From Lumnitzera littorea (Eukaryota; Streptophyta; Magnoliopsida; Myrtales; Combretaceae): 64,000 bases of DNA. Location of the stretch: positions 81,620,550 through 81,684,549 of the forward strand of contig JAMXBB010000011.1 of the NCBI GenBank assembly GCA_024138015.1. The letters run 5' to 3'. Position 1 is the stretch's first letter; every line of letters begins with the position of its first letter. The translations under genes were made by a program, and so were the position numbers. Below, one piece after another: positions 50,101 to 62,978 of this stretch. The notes below the pieces were generated by a model. That model was not told the origin of the DNA. It worked only from the letters and a program-made list of their open reading frames with translations, and made no database searches.

Positions 50101-50930
50101 ACTTAAGTGATTGATACGAGGAAAGATGATTTCCATGCACATTGTCACATTGAAGAGAATATATGTTATGTGCTTATTGGTAATGTTTCTTGTGATTTGA
50201 TTTTAAAGTTCATTATAGACAATTCATTACTATATATGATCAACCATGTTCATATGGTTTAATAGAGATGTGTAATGGGTTTTGGCTCATGAGTCAATTC
50301 ATTTAGTCTGTTTTCTAAATGAGTTTGTACCGAGATTTATTGGTTTATTTAGAAAATGAGTTTAATAAACTTGATTCATTTAAGTTGTTAATCAAAATGG
50401 TATGAGATGGGTTGGCCCATTTACCATATTTACACATTTGATCAATGGGTCAATTCGCGTTTTTTAAATGGATTTGAATCGAAGTTTTGCCCATTTAAAA
50501 AAAGGCTAAATAAACTAGGGTCATTTAACTCATGAATTAGATTGAATTAATTCGTTTAATCTATTTATACACTTCTATGGTTTAGTCCATTACAATATCG
50601 TCATTTGAATAACAAAACGGGTGAGAATGACTGAGAGGAGGTACCATGATGATATTTTATGTAACACTTGTGTTTAGGAAAGCGTGGCAAGCGTATCATA
50701 TTTTTGTGTGTGAGCCCAAAAAGAATTGGTGTTGTTTTGCCAAGGAAGAAAAAATTGTGTTAATACCAATGCCTCAAGAGCAAGTGCAATCAGATTTAGT
50801 CATAATAGGAGAGGGAGTTCAAAGTGACTGGTAAAGAGACAGGCTAAAGGAAAAGTGCATGAACACGTATGAACCTAAATTGAAAAGCCCGAGAAAAAAG
50901 CAGCAAAAGACATAGAATGTAAGCTTATTG
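47117..50930. other. AT-rich DNA upstream of the remorin gene
   Basis: It probably contains the remorin promoter in its first kilobase. Contents include a poly-T run at 47206-47221, (CAAT)5 at 48993-49012, (CT)6 at 49425-49436 and a degraded repeat at about 50270-50580 with phrases such as ATGGGTCAATTCG and TGGGTTGGCCCATTT. A plus-strand open frame at 50646-50834 has no recognised domain and lies just before the chromovirus relic. Confidence 0.5.
48993..49012. repeat. (CAAT)5 microsatellite
   Basis: Five perfect CAAT units about 2 kb upstream of the remorin start codon. Confidence 0.9.
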
Positions 50931-51400
50931 ATGCTTCGGATGAACAGATTACTGATTCAGAATTCCAGGAAGCATTAGTTGCTGACTATGCGAAAATCGA
51001 ATCAATAAATAAAAGATTAGACGATTGTTGTCAGTAAAAGTACGTTAACTATTGAAGTGCCTTCAGAGGACTTAAGAAGGAATCCAAAATGTGTATTGAT
51101 GCAGCATGAAAAGTTATGGCATATGCTTTGAGACAGTTGGGATCTTATAAGCATAACTACCTTACATATGACTTGAAGTTAACAGTGATTTGTTTGCACT
51201 AAAGTTGTGGTCGCACTATTTATATGGTGAAAGCTGCAGAGTATATAACAACTAGAGTTTAAGGCACTTTTTCACACAGAATTGGTGGAACATGCATAAG
51301 AGAATGTGATTATAATTAATAAAAGATTATGATCTAGAGATTTTCTACCATCGTGAAAAAACTAATATAGTAGCGCCTCTTAACAAGTAATTTAGCCATA
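50931..51400 (+). pseudogene. Ty3 chromovirus RT/RNase H relic
   Basis: Fragments in shifting plus-strand frames match the end of RT and the RNase H of plant chromoviruses: CVLMQHEK near 51089, then pieces matching YASRQL, NYLTYDLKL, FALKLWSHYLYG and LIKDYD. The usual order is GCVLMQHGKVxAYASRQL, then YPTHDLELxAVxFALKxWRHYLYG, then LIKDYDCxIxYHPGKAN. Stops and frameshifts are dense. No LTRs were found, so only this internal scrap remains. Confidence 0.8.
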
Positions 51401-53579
51401 ATGATTACTACTCAAAAAGGGATGATGCAAAACCACTACTTGAATTTTGAACATTTTACAATTTTACTTCTAAAGTATGAAGATATTGAATATCATATTT
51501 AACCAACTTTTAGCTACAAATTTTATAGTTAAAAGTTTGAAGTTGTTAATAATGTTATATCCAATTAAACTTTATTTGTCAAGTCAACTACCTCCATCAT
51601 CACAGCAAAGATATTGTGGCAAAATGGTATAGGTTGAAGAGTATATGTGTAAAAAATAAGACGTAAGGTAGTATTGATTGGATATGATAATTATTAACTT
51701 CAAATTTTAATGTATTAAATAGAAAAAACGTGACATTATTCCTACCCGTAAACCTCCATTAGAAAATGTAGAAGCTATACTTGAGAAATATAGATATTCA
51801 TTTTTTTTTTTTTTGAATGTTCGATAATAGTATCTTATCCGCTCCATTTCCCATTGATAATCAAAATTATGCTCTAATTCTTTTAGGGCAAATCGTAAAA
51901 TCCTTTCCGCAATAACAAACTACAAATGCAATGACAAATTCATTATTTGAACATAGACACACCTCCTAAACTTTGAAAACATAATTTCATATTTCCCAGA
52001 ATTTTTAAAAATAAACACTAAATCCCCAATCATTGTTAAGTTCCTAAAACAATTACTATACGTCTACAAGTTTTTTAGCTATTATTTAGAATCTCTTGCA
52101 AGGGTTTAAAGAGGTAAATATATATCTTTAAAAGTTATGAAGTTTTCTTGATGATTAAATTCCCTTCCAAACAACCTCACTAAACTTAAACTAAAAGGTC
52201 ATTCAAGCTTCCTTTTAATTGCTACGACTAGTTAAGATTGCTTTAGATCTAGCGAGGCTAGATCTCAACCTAGTTAATCAATTCCCCATTATTCCATTGA
52301 TTTCTATGAAAATAGAATGCTTGTTTTTCTCATTCACAAATCCATCTTAGATCTTGGTTTGTGATAGCTTTTTTTATTGATTTTGATGGTTGGATCTCTA
52401 TATAAATGAAAAAAGGGTGCTTCGAATGGGCAGTAATTAATAGTAATAGGTCAAAAATCACTTGATTAATACTTTTTAAAGGTAAACTTGCAATTATATT
52501 TTTTATTAGGAAGTCAAAGAAATATACGTAAATGCATTTAAAAAAGATAATTATAATAATCTTGTGAGATGACAAATGCTAGGAGAAACTCTTAGCCAAA
52601 TATAACCCTAATTAAGCAAAAATTAGAGGTCTAACCAAAATAATATTTTTGCCTCCATGGGGATGGCTTGGGGCTATATAAAACTAAGATAAAAAGGGAA
52701 ATTTTACTTTATTTTTTACTAATAAAGTTACAACTTTGAGGGAGAGTGAATTCGAACTATAATTCATCTCGATAAAAGATCGGTGGTATGCAACTAGGAT
52801 ATAATAACCTTAGAAATAAGAAGAAAATTTAATGTATATGATTTAAAGGGCCATCATAAGTTTATCTCAAATTAGTATAAAAAATTCCAATGAATAATAG
52901 CTTGGACATGAATATAATGTGATAACAAAATCTAGCATAGAGAAGAAAACACAAAATTCGATTTAGATATGTGCCACAATTATAAATTAAATCAATTATT
53001 TGTGATATATATGTATATTCATACATATTTTTATATGAAATAAAATATGAATACAATTCATTAACATGCATCTTACTTCTCGATCAAAATATTTTATTTA
53101 GTATAATAGAATTGATGATAGCTTTCCTCCAATAATCTTTCCCGTGCCCGTGAGGTGCTAGCCAGGCTATAATTTGCGTAGTTTGAAAGAAAGGAGTATC
53201 ATATCGATTCGATGGGGACATATTCATGAAGTCACGGTTATTTCGAATATCCTTAAAATCTTTCCAAACAAAAGTTGAATTCCATTTTTTTTTTTTTTTG
53301 CCAAAGACAAAAGTTGAATTCATTACCGATAATCTCGGCTTCATCACATCGGTGTCGTAGAAATATACTTCCAAGAATTTATTCTCCTTACATTAGTCAA
53401 TGACATGGACAGAAGACGAAAGAAAGATAAAGCCAAAATTTGAATTCCTGGCCGCCAGTGGTTAAATCTACTCGATGAAGACGATAAAGGTATCCATATC
53501 CTTATAATTTTGTGGTACCACATCAATATCCAATTAAAATTAAAATGGGAATTTTTATGGTTTCATTCTTTTTTTTTTT
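51401..53579. other. AT-rich intergenic DNA
   Basis: No gene was recognised. Minus-strand frames at 52330-52575, 52862-53071 and 53084-53374 are short, biased by AT content and without motifs. Poly-T runs occur at 51800-51814 and 53285-53299. Confidence 0.5.
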
Positions 53580-53712
53580 TTATGAGATCAATATAATCAC
53601 TTTTAGTTTATATCTATTAAATTTGAATCTTTAAAAATATAGTTAATTTGACTGTTTATATTGAATAGATATAAATTAAAGGCGGAATAGAGAATTCACT
53701 CAATCTCTTCAA
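53580..53712. repeat. Palindromic MITE, copy 3
   Basis: The left half has TTTATATCTATTAAATTTGA, and the right half its inverted form TTGAATAGATATAAATTAAA. The outer ends pair as GAGATCA and TCAATCTC. It is the same family as 21971 and 34173. Confidence 0.75.
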
Positions 53713-54868
53713 AAATACAAACGGGATCATAAAAAATTTTGATTGAAATAGTCTAGGTCTAAATTTATTTCATCCATTGTACTAAATAAATAAATAAATA
53801 AAATAGTCCATAAAGTTATGTGCTACATCTTCTGAAGAGGCAGCCATATCTATATAGAGTATTCTGCTTCAAATTGAATAAGTGGCAGACCTTTGATTGC
53901 AATTTGTATATGATCATCACTGTTGTTACAAAAGGTGTCCCATTAAAGGGAGTTTGCAAAACACTTCTTAAAGGTAAGGCAAAAATAAAAAAGAAAGCTT
54001 TTATATTTTCTAATATAATCTAATCGAGAGAGCGTAAAACAAAGGACAAACCAATAATTAGTTATTTAGTATGTAACGGTTGAATCATCGTTGGACCACC
54101 CAATGCATCGAAAGATCGACGCTTAATTGGAGCACTTCAACTAAGTGACTGAAACATTATGAATTGGATCCATTTCTGCTTTGATTTATAGAGTAGTTGT
54201 CAATTTATGTCACGTTTGTTACATGAATTATTTGTAATAGAGTGGAAGCAAATATATTAGAATGCAATTGACTAAAATGTAACGAGGGCTAGAATCATAA
54301 ATTCTTTTTGGTGTTAGGAAATACCCACTTGTATATATAATAATATTAATTAAAAATATCCTTAATTATTATATGTCATCCATAGATTTGGATCTTCCAA
54401 AGTTATTGTTTTCACAAAACTCCTAAAGTTACAAATCAATAATTATAGATTTTTTAAAAAATATGACACCAAAGTAATTTTACAAGATATTTCAAATATC
54501 TAGATAATGATAATTACTGATTTATAACTTTAGCAAACTTTAGAAAAACAATAGATTTACGGGATCCATTTTCATCATAATTTGATTGGCTGTTAGATAA
54601 GCAATGCTAAATGATGTGATTAATGACAATGTTGGAATAAAATTGCTATTTCACCCTGCAAAATCGAATTTCATCTTAAATCTTGAATAGTTGATTCCAT
54701 AGAATGGCAATCTGTCTTCTAAAAGTACTTCGCAAAACATGAAAAAGGAATGAAACATAAAAATGCAATTCCATCCCAAGTCTATTGATGCATACTAAAT
54801 GTAATATTATATGTTTTGTCTATAGAAACAAAATATATTCATATTTGTCTTTTCATAGCACATGTTGA
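53713..54868. other. AT-rich intergenic DNA left of the copia element
   Basis: It includes a short (AATA)n run at 53786-53801 and a GGAATGAAAC-containing stretch at 54640-54790 that may be a relative of the repeats at 36195 and 40180. No gene was recognised. Confidence 0.5.
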
Positions 54869-56605
54869 TATTAGTTTTTATAGATAAAAAAAATGCAGCA
54901 AAAATTAAAAAAAAAACTATAAAATATATCCTAAGATCCATGTGTGATATGCAATAATATATATATATATATATTAATAAAAGATTATAAAACAATATTT
55001 TCCTTAATAAGAAGTACTGTCTCCTTTGATTATGAGGATGGAGTTCAATTGAAATATAAATCCGATTTATGTTTCAAAATGTACTTACCACGAAGACTCC
55101 AAACGAAGTCTCTTTAACGGTATATATACACACGTTAATAAGAACATATTCTAATCCTTTATATTACTAGATAACTGGGATTATGATTAAAATTAAAAAA
55201 ACTAGGAAGCAAAATGTTATATCTCTTTTCTATTACCTTTTCTTTTGGTCTTTTTCTAAATAGAAAATTATTATTCAACTCTTTCTCCTACCCTTATCTC
55301 TTTTAAACATTAACTAAAAATTAATGAAAGAGACATTTCATTTTATAAACTTTTCAGTTGCCTACATAACAATTAAACATGAAAGTAATGGTAGACAACA
55401 TTTTAATTGCTACGAACTTTTCAATTGCAATTGAAGATGGAATTAATAAATTTCTTATCCTTTCAATTGCCATGAACATTTGAATGGCAATTAAACATAG
55501 AATTAATAAATTCTATTTACTTTTACATGAAAACACAATAATAAATATATAACTTTTAAAAGGTACTTAACCACAAATATATACTATGTGATAAAATAAA
55601 TTACTTCCAATTTATTATTTCGGATCAATATATTATAGCTTCGAAATAAATATTGATAAATTTTCTTGTCAAAACTTTATTCCCATTAATCGTGCTATAA
55701 TGTGCGACTTTCTAGATTTCTATACATGAAAGTAATATCTATATAAACATAAACTAAGATAACTGTCTAGTAACAATTATTGGTTATCCAATGTAATAAA
55801 AAAAGTGTGAACAAGAAACGACTGTGAATCGATTATTACGTAATTAAATCTCTTTATCAAATGATCTATTGATTAAATAATTGCATATCATATCATCAAT
55901 GTTTAATTATTTTACTTGATTTCCAAGATAAAATAGACTCAATAATATTTGTCATGACCATAGGCTTACAGGCTTACGACATACTATTATCTTAATTAAG
56001 TGGCTATAAATATTGACTCCCTCATCTAATAGAGTAATGAATTCTAACTTGACTCATTACTATTCTCCTTATATTTCATGTCATACCTAATAATTATATT
56101 ATTTATAATCCAAATAAAGGTTGCGTTTAACTACATTAAAGCACAACATTCCATATATAGGATATATAAAGGTTTTAAGTCTAGGGATTATTTATGCTTG
56201 TTTATATAGAAGAAGGACCAATGACATTAAACATGTGGTATCTTTTATTAGCAGGTTATGTCTAGTGTACCTACTTAACTTTGGACACCCACTTGTATAA
56301 TTTAGATATATTTCCTTCGGTTTAGTAAGAACGACCTTAGTTATATAATGTGTTGGTTTAAATATGTATGTCTCATCCAAATATTTATCCAACCAAGGAT
56401 AACTTTTAGATAATACAATATAATGGAATCTCATTAATAATACACCTTTATTATAATTCTATATATACTCTAATTATTTATGAGATTTTATTATGAAATA
56501 TATACCAATAAAAAGATATATAAATACAACAAATACTTTCCTTTAATAAATAATATTCATAAATATATTAAAAATATTTTGGTACATTATGCACAAATTA
56601 TAACA
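54869..56605 (-). repeat. 3' LTR of the copia element
   Basis: About 1.74 kb. On the minus strand it begins TGTTATAATTTG at 56605, just after the purine-rich AAGTAGGAG, and ends near CTAATA at 54869 where the partner has CTAACA. It matches 61953-62978 over long blocks such as AAAGATTATAAAAC, AGTTCAATTGAAATAT and AGATAAAATAGACTCAATAA. An (AT)n run lies at 54957-54973. An 80-codon open frame at 56192-56434 lies within it and is not a separate gene. Confidence 0.85.
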
Positions 56606-56616
56606 CTCCTACTTGT
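56606..56616 (-). other. Polypurine tract of the copia element
   Basis: The minus strand reads CAAGTAGGAG immediately before the LTR start TGTTATAA. It is in the right place to prime plus-strand DNA synthesis. Confidence 0.6.
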
Positions 56617-56639
56617 ATTATTGCCAAGCACTATAGACT

Positions 56640-58250
56640 CTAAGTCTTAGGTTCCTCACATGGGTCTCACGTTTCTGTTGAAGTAAGGCCTTTATGAGAG
56701 GATCAACAACATTCTCATTTGATGCTACTCTGCAAACCAATGCATCACCCCTTTAAACTATCTCTTTGAAGATGTGAAACTTTCGAAGTACATGTTTAGA
56801 TCTCTGATGAGACCTTGGTTCCTTAGCCTAAGTTATAGCTGCTTTGTTATCATAATATAGTGTATCAGGATCTACAATACTTGAAACCACTCTTAACTTA
56901 GAGATAAGGTTTCTTATCTATACGGCTTCTTTAGCTACTTCAAAAGCCACTATGTACTCAAACTCTACTGTGGAATCTACCACTATTTCTTGTTTAGAAC
57001 TCCTCTAATAAACAACTCCATGGTTTAAGCAAAATACATAACCTTGTTACAATTTTAGATCATCTTGATTTATTTGGAAACTAGCATTAGTATATCCTTT
57101 TACAGCTAGTTCCTTGTCTCCTCCATACTCTAAGAACAAATCTTTTATTCTTCTTAGATACTTAAGAATAGTCTTAACAGTAGCTTAGTGACCCTCACTT
57201 GGGTCGGCTTGATTTCTACTCATTATGCTCACAACATAAGTGATATCTGGTCGCATACATATCATAGCATACATTATGGACCCAATTGCCGAGGCATATG
57301 GTACTCTGTCCATTTTATACTTCTCCTCTTATGTTTTTGGACACATTGCCTTAAAGAGATGTACACTATGTGACATAGGAAAATATCTTCTCTTAGAATT
57401 TTGCATATTGAATATATTTGATACTTTGTCAATGAATGTGCTTTGACTTAGTCCAGGCAGTGTCCTATACCTATCTCGGTATATCTTAATTCCTAAGATA
57501 TAGGTTGCTTCTCCCAAGTTTTTTATGGAGAAGCACTTACCTAACGAAGCCTTGGTAGACTCTAGAGTAGGTATATCATTTCCAATCAAAAAGATATCAT
57601 TAACATATAAAACTAGGAACATAATTGTGCTCCCACTCACCTTCTTGTAAATGCAAGGTTTTTCTAGATTCTTAAGATAACCAAATTCTTGACTACCTCA
57701 TCGAATCTCAAATTCCAACTCCAAGAAGCTTGCTTTGTTCCATAAATGGACCTCTTCAACTTACAAATTTTATTGACATTCTCAAGTACTATAAAACTAG
57801 GAGGTTATGCCATGTACACTTCCTTCTTTAAATTTCCAATTAGGAATGTTGTTTTAATATCCATTTGTCAAATCTCATAATTTTTGTAAGTTGCTATTGC
57901 AAGCGAAATTCGAGTGAACTTAAGCATTACTATTAGTGAAAAAGTTTCTTCATAATCAATTACATGATGTTGAGTGAAACCTTTTACCACTAGCCTGGCT
58001 TTATAAGTACTTGCATTCCCAACCATGTCACTCTTCTTTATAGAAACCTATTTGCAACCTATAGGTTTTACCCTAACTAGTGCATTTAGTGAATCCCATA
58101 CTTGGTTTGTATACATGGAGTTTATCTTAGATTTCATAGCTTTTAACCATTTCTTAGAGTCTAGTAAAGCAATTGCTTCTTAATATGTTAATGGTTTGTC
58201 ATTTTTTATGAGTGGTACATCTTCCTAAAGTGTTACGAGTAAATTTAACC
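56640..58250 (-). pseudogene. Copia RT and RNase H relic
   Basis: RNase H fragments lie at about 56640-57190, ending in VDPLIKAL, the copia DPLTKxL block. The RT piece at 57329-57640 reads FLVLYVNDIFLIGND, then SIKNLGEATYILGIKIYRDR, then PGLSQSTFIDKV, typical of plant copia RT. The catalytic YVDD is YVND (57596-57607). Other RT fragments extend to about 58200. Stops break the frame in several places. Confidence 0.9.
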
Positions 58251-58449
58251 TTTCAAGTTCTCGACTTATTCTTGATGACCTACACGATTCTTGCGTTTCA
58301 GGAGTAATCTCTGGTTGTGGTACCACAAGTACTTGTGATATTTGTTTTGCACTCAATTGCTCATGTTCCAACTCATTTATAGAATCTTGAATTTCTTCAG
58401 GATCTACTTTATTCCCATTACTTTCTTTAGAGATAAACTCTCTTTAAGA

Positions 58450-59760
58450 ATATAGCATATTGAGCAATAAATACTTTGTACTCACTTAGAAGATAAAAGT
58501 AGTATCCCTTAGTTTCTTTAGGATATCTTATAAATGTGTATTTAATAGACTTTGCTATAAGCTTATCAACGAATCCACTCTTCACATAAGCATTACAACC
58601 TAAACTTTAAGATAAGATAAATTGGGTTTCCTCCCAAATCATAACTTATATGGTGTTTTATCTACTACCTTAGCTGGAACATAGTTCAGTGTATATGTTG
58701 TCGTTTCCAAGGCATAAACCTAAAAGGTTAAAAGAAAACTTACATAACTCATCACTAACCTAGCCATATTCATTAGGGTACGGTTCCTCTTCTCCGAAAC
58801 ACTATTTAATTCTAGTGTTCCAAGAGGTGCGAATTGTGAAATTATTCCACATTACTTCAGGTAGCCAATGAACTCTTAACTAAGATATTCTCCACCTCTA
58901 TCACTACAAAGTGTTTTTATCTTCTTGCCAAGTTGATATTCTACTTCACTTTTTAATTTTTGCATTTCCCAAAAGTCTCTAACTTATGTCTCATTAAGTA
59001 GATACATCCATACTTACTTAAATCATTAATAAAAGTCACCAAGTAAGAAAATCCACTTTTAGCTTAAGTTGATGATAGCCCATACATATAATTATGTACA
59101 AGTTCTAATAACTCTTTTGCCTTTTCACCTTTTTTGGTAAAAGGTTTTTTAGCCATTTTACTTTATAAACACGCTTCATAAGTATTTATGGATTCAAAAT
59201 CAAATGAATCCAAATACTCTTCAGAATGAAGTTTAGCTAAGCGTTCTCATTTACATAGCTAAGTCTACAATGTTATAAGTAAGTTAAATTTGAATCATGC
59301 ATTTTATATTTCTTAATCTCAATGCAATGAACATATTCACTTGTATTAAGAATATAAAGATCGTTAACTAATGTTCCGTTACTACAAAACATTCCATTCA
59401 TATAAAATGAACAATTTCTATTTTTAAACCGAAAAACAAATCCCTTGGTATCTAAAATGATACCTAAATTATGTTTTTAGTGAAACTAGGAACATAATAA
59501 TGGTTCTCTAATTCTAATACAGGTTTACTAGGCAAAGAAATAACATGGGTTCCTACAGCTAAAGTAGTAACTCTCGCTCCATTAGTTACTCGTAGGTCCA
59601 TTTCTCTCTTGGATAACTTCTTACTCTCACTTAGACCCTACAAGTCAACATAAATATGAGAACTACATCCTGTATCTGTGAACCATGCAAAAGAAACAGA
59701 AAGATTGCATTGAATCATAAAGATACCTGAGATGTTATTCTCACTTAACATATTTTTCTT
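58450..59760 (-). pseudogene. Copia integrase relic
   Basis: Minus-strand fragments lie between gag and RT. Near 59275-59200 the sequence reads HCRLSYVNENA, matching the LWHxRLGHxN zinc-binding block before the integrase core, with GH replaced by SY. The core is broken by stops and was not read in full. Confidence 0.75.
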
Positions 59761-59764
59761 GAAT

Positions 59765-60592
59765 TGAATACAATTCCTCTTCTAATGGCTCTTCTTGCCA
59801 CAATAAAAACATATTGCTTTCTTCTCATCAAAATTAGACTTTTGTTGCCCCTTCTTGAGCTTGGATTACTTACGTTTCTTTACTTACTTACCTTTGGAAT
59901 TGTTAGTTCCATTAACCTTTCTCTTTTTTGACTTACCAATAAAGAGAACCTCATGAGGCATCTTTGACTAAGACTTTAAGTCCTTTTCAACTATCTTCAA
60001 CTCAATAAGCAAATCTATTAGAGATCTCTCTAGTCTGTTTATGTTATAGTTCATGACAAACTAAGAGAAGGAATTTGGTAAAGAAGCTAATATTAGATCG
60101 ATGGCTAAGCTTTCATCTAACTTGGAGCCTAAGCTTTTGAGTCTCGCTATGTACCCTATCATCTTATGTACATGAGGCCCAACTTAGCTCCCTTTAGCTA
60201 TCTTACAATTAAATAAGGCCCGAGACATATTGTATCGTTCTGCCTTAGCACTTTCTTGTAATAGCTCCTGCAAGTGAGCATATATCTCTTTTGTAGACAT
60301 ATTCTCATGCTACTTTTGCAATTCAAATGACGTGTATATAAAATGAGACATTGGATATCAATAGAATCATCCAGGTATTTTTGATATTGCTCATATTCTT
60401 CTATGGTGCCATCTTCACCCGGTTCTTTAATTTCTTCCTTTTCTAGGACATATAATTTCCTTTCATGCCTAAAGATAATTTTTAATTTCCTCAGCTAGTC
60501 AAGAAAATTTGGTCCAGCGAAGATATTATCTTTATCAAAAATAGATCACAATGAAATGTTATTATTGCTATTTGCCATTCGCCATTTGCCAT
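59765..60592 (-). pseudogene. Copia gag relic
   Basis: The likely start ATG is at 60592-60590. Fragments match the copia Gag order: AGPNFLD near the start, RKLYVLE, YILMNY-like coat segments, SLIDLLIELK, and a CCHC knuckle at about 59815-59770 reading CFYCGKKSH, a stop, then KRNC. Stops elsewhere come from simple substitutions. Gag would form the particle coat. Confidence 0.85.
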
Positions 60593-61937
60593 TTTAGATC
60601 TACAAAAAGATGCAGAGTTTAGTATTTATGAATTTATTTAATAAGAGGACTTTTAAATTATCTCCAACTATTTTATTCAAATCTAATAGCCTCCTCTATT
60701 AGATTCCAAAAACCTCGTTGGAAGATTTTCTAGTCGATCCAAAATCTCAAATAAAATTAATATGCATACAGTTGAGCTGTACCTATATATTACATTATTT
60801 TAGATAGGCCTTAATAAACTCGCCAATCATAAAACTATACGAATTTTAGATTTGCTATTGGGCTTCTCTTTTAAAGTATAACTTTAAAAACCAATACTTT
60901 CCCATTAAATTGTCAACCTTAGTTGAGCTAATAAATCAAGAATTTGATTTAAGTCAACCTAGTAATAAATTATAAAAATTACAGTTATTTAATGTGAACC
61001 AGCAAGTGAGCTGTATCAACTCACATGAAATCTTGACTATTTTATAATTTATAACTAGAGAACAACATTATTGAACCTTGACTTAATATATTTAGGGGAT
61101 TTCATAATGTCTTACCAATCATGTATACTTTTATCAATCAATAATGATACTTACATACATAAAATAAATAAAACAACTATAATAAAACAATAATGCAATG
61201 ATCATGGACTAGCTTAAAAAATGGGTCAAGGCTAAGCCTACACTAAAAGGTCATGAGACTAAAATCCATTAATTCAAATCCAGCTTCTCTTTGGCTTTCT
61301 GGACTTCTCTATGTCTTGACTAAATATGAACCTCCAAACTTCCATTTCTAGTACTAAAACTAATTTTCTAAAAATAAAAATTAGAAAACATAATACAAAT
61401 GGAATTTAAATTTAGGTTCATAGACCCATATACACTTAATTTTTATTTTATCTATGGGTATGCAAACTTAAAAAAGAAATGAAATTATATTCGTTTTTCA
61501 AATTTAATCCATCCAAAGGACACGTAGGCCCCATTTAATAAATCCATAAATATTTACACAAAATCATTCATGCCTAGACCTATGATTATGTGCAAGCCAT
61601 AAAAACTCCATAAATAACATAAACCATATAAACCAATTGATTCAAAATAATTATTATAATCTAGATATACATACTTTGGATTATTATGACCAAATTCTCA
61701 TAAAAAAATTATTTATTGAATTTTTTGATCTAGAGATCGAAAAAATACTATTGATATCAAACAATAGTTTACTTTTATAAAAGATATAGATGTTTTCAAT
61801 TCAAAAGCAAAAGATCCCATATTTTACATCAAATCTATAATGTAAACATGAATAAATTAATCCCATAAAGATCATAACAATTATTCTATGAATTAAATCT
61901 AGATTAATACCAACATATGTTTTACATGTTATACAAG
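60593..61937 (-). other. Long leader of the copia element
   Basis: About 1.35 kb of AT-rich DNA without open frames lies between the primer site and the gag start. No separate insertion with clear ends was seen inside it. Confidence 0.5.
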
Positions 61938-61952
61938 TTGCTTTGATACTAT
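61938..61952 (-). other. Degenerate primer-binding site
   Basis: The minus strand next to the LTR end reads ATAGTATCAAAGCAA. It resembles TGGTATCAGAGC, the initiator-Met tRNA primer site of plant copia elements, with a few changes. Confidence 0.7.
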
Positions 61953-62978
61953 TGTTAGGTTTTATAGATTAGAAAAAATGCAACAGAAATAAAAAAAAAA
62001 TACTATAAAACCTATCTTCAGATCCATGTATGACATGCAATAAAATATATATGTTAATAAAAGATTATAAAACTACCCTTTCCCTAATGAGAAGTACCGT
62101 CTCTTTCGATCTTGGGGATAAAGTTCAATTGAAATATGAATTCAATTTGTGTTTCAAAATGTGCTCATCACAAGGACTCCAAATATAGTCCTTTTAGCGG
62201 TACTCACACACACGTTAATAAGAATAAATTCTAATCCTTTATATTGCTAGATAATTGGGATTAGAATTAGAAATAGAAAAACTAGGAAATAAAGTGTTAT
62301 ATCTCTTTTCTCTCACCTTTTCTTTTAAGTCTTTTTTTAAATAGAAAACCATTATTGAACTCTTTCTCCTGAACTTGTCTCTTTTAAACATTAACTAAAA
62401 ATTAATGAAAGATACCTTTCATTCCATGAACTTTTCTTTTATTGCAATTGAATATGGAATTAATAAATTCCATATCATTCCAATTCCCATGAACATTTCA
62501 ATAAAAATTAAACATGGAATTAATAAATGACATCTACTTTTACACGAAAAGGTAATAATAAAATATATAATATTTAAAAGATACTTAACCACAAATATAC
62601 ACTATGCGATAAAATAAACTACTTCTAATTTATTATTTCGAATCAATATATTTTAGCTTTGTAATAAATATTGACCTTGTCAAAACTTTCCTTCCATTAA
62701 TCACGTTATAATGTACAATCCTCTAAGTTTATATACACAAAGGTAATGTCTATATAAACATAAATCAAGATAACCATCTAGCAATAGTTATTGGTCATCA
62801 AACATAAAAGAAAAAGTGTGAACGAGAAATTGTTACGGGCCGATTATTGAGTAATTAAATTCCTTCATCAAATGATATTTTGATTAAATAATTGCATGTC
62901 ATGTCTTCAAAGGCATTTTACTTAATTTTCAAGATAAAATAGACTCAATAATATTTACTATGGTCACAGACTTATAAG
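61953..62978 (-). repeat. 5' LTR of the copia element, cut by insertion
   Basis: It matches 54869 onward and on the minus strand ends AACCTAACA. Matching stops at CTTATAAG, where the other copy reads CTTACAGG and continues for another 0.6 kb. The remainder should lie to the right of the window, beyond the inserted LTR. Confidence 0.88.

Larger units (their letters stand above)
54869..62978 (-). mobile_element. Ty1/copia retrotransposon, interrupted
   Basis: The element reads on the minus strand: 5' LTR (from 61953 up), primer site, long leader, gag, integrase, RT, RNase H, polypurine tract and 3' LTR (54869-56605). The integrase-before-RT order is diagnostic of Ty1/copia. All domains carry stops. 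The 5' LTR is cut at 62978 by the LTR-like insertion that runs off the window, so the outer end and target duplication cannot be seen. Confidence 0.9.

Noticed and set aside
50646..50834. 62-codon plus-strand open frame before the chromovirus relic
   Set aside because: No motif was recognised and the neighbouring frames are broken; chance is as likely as a gag or spacer remnant.
56192..56434. 80-codon minus-strand open frame
   Set aside because: It lies wholly within the copia 3' LTR and has no separate support as a gene.
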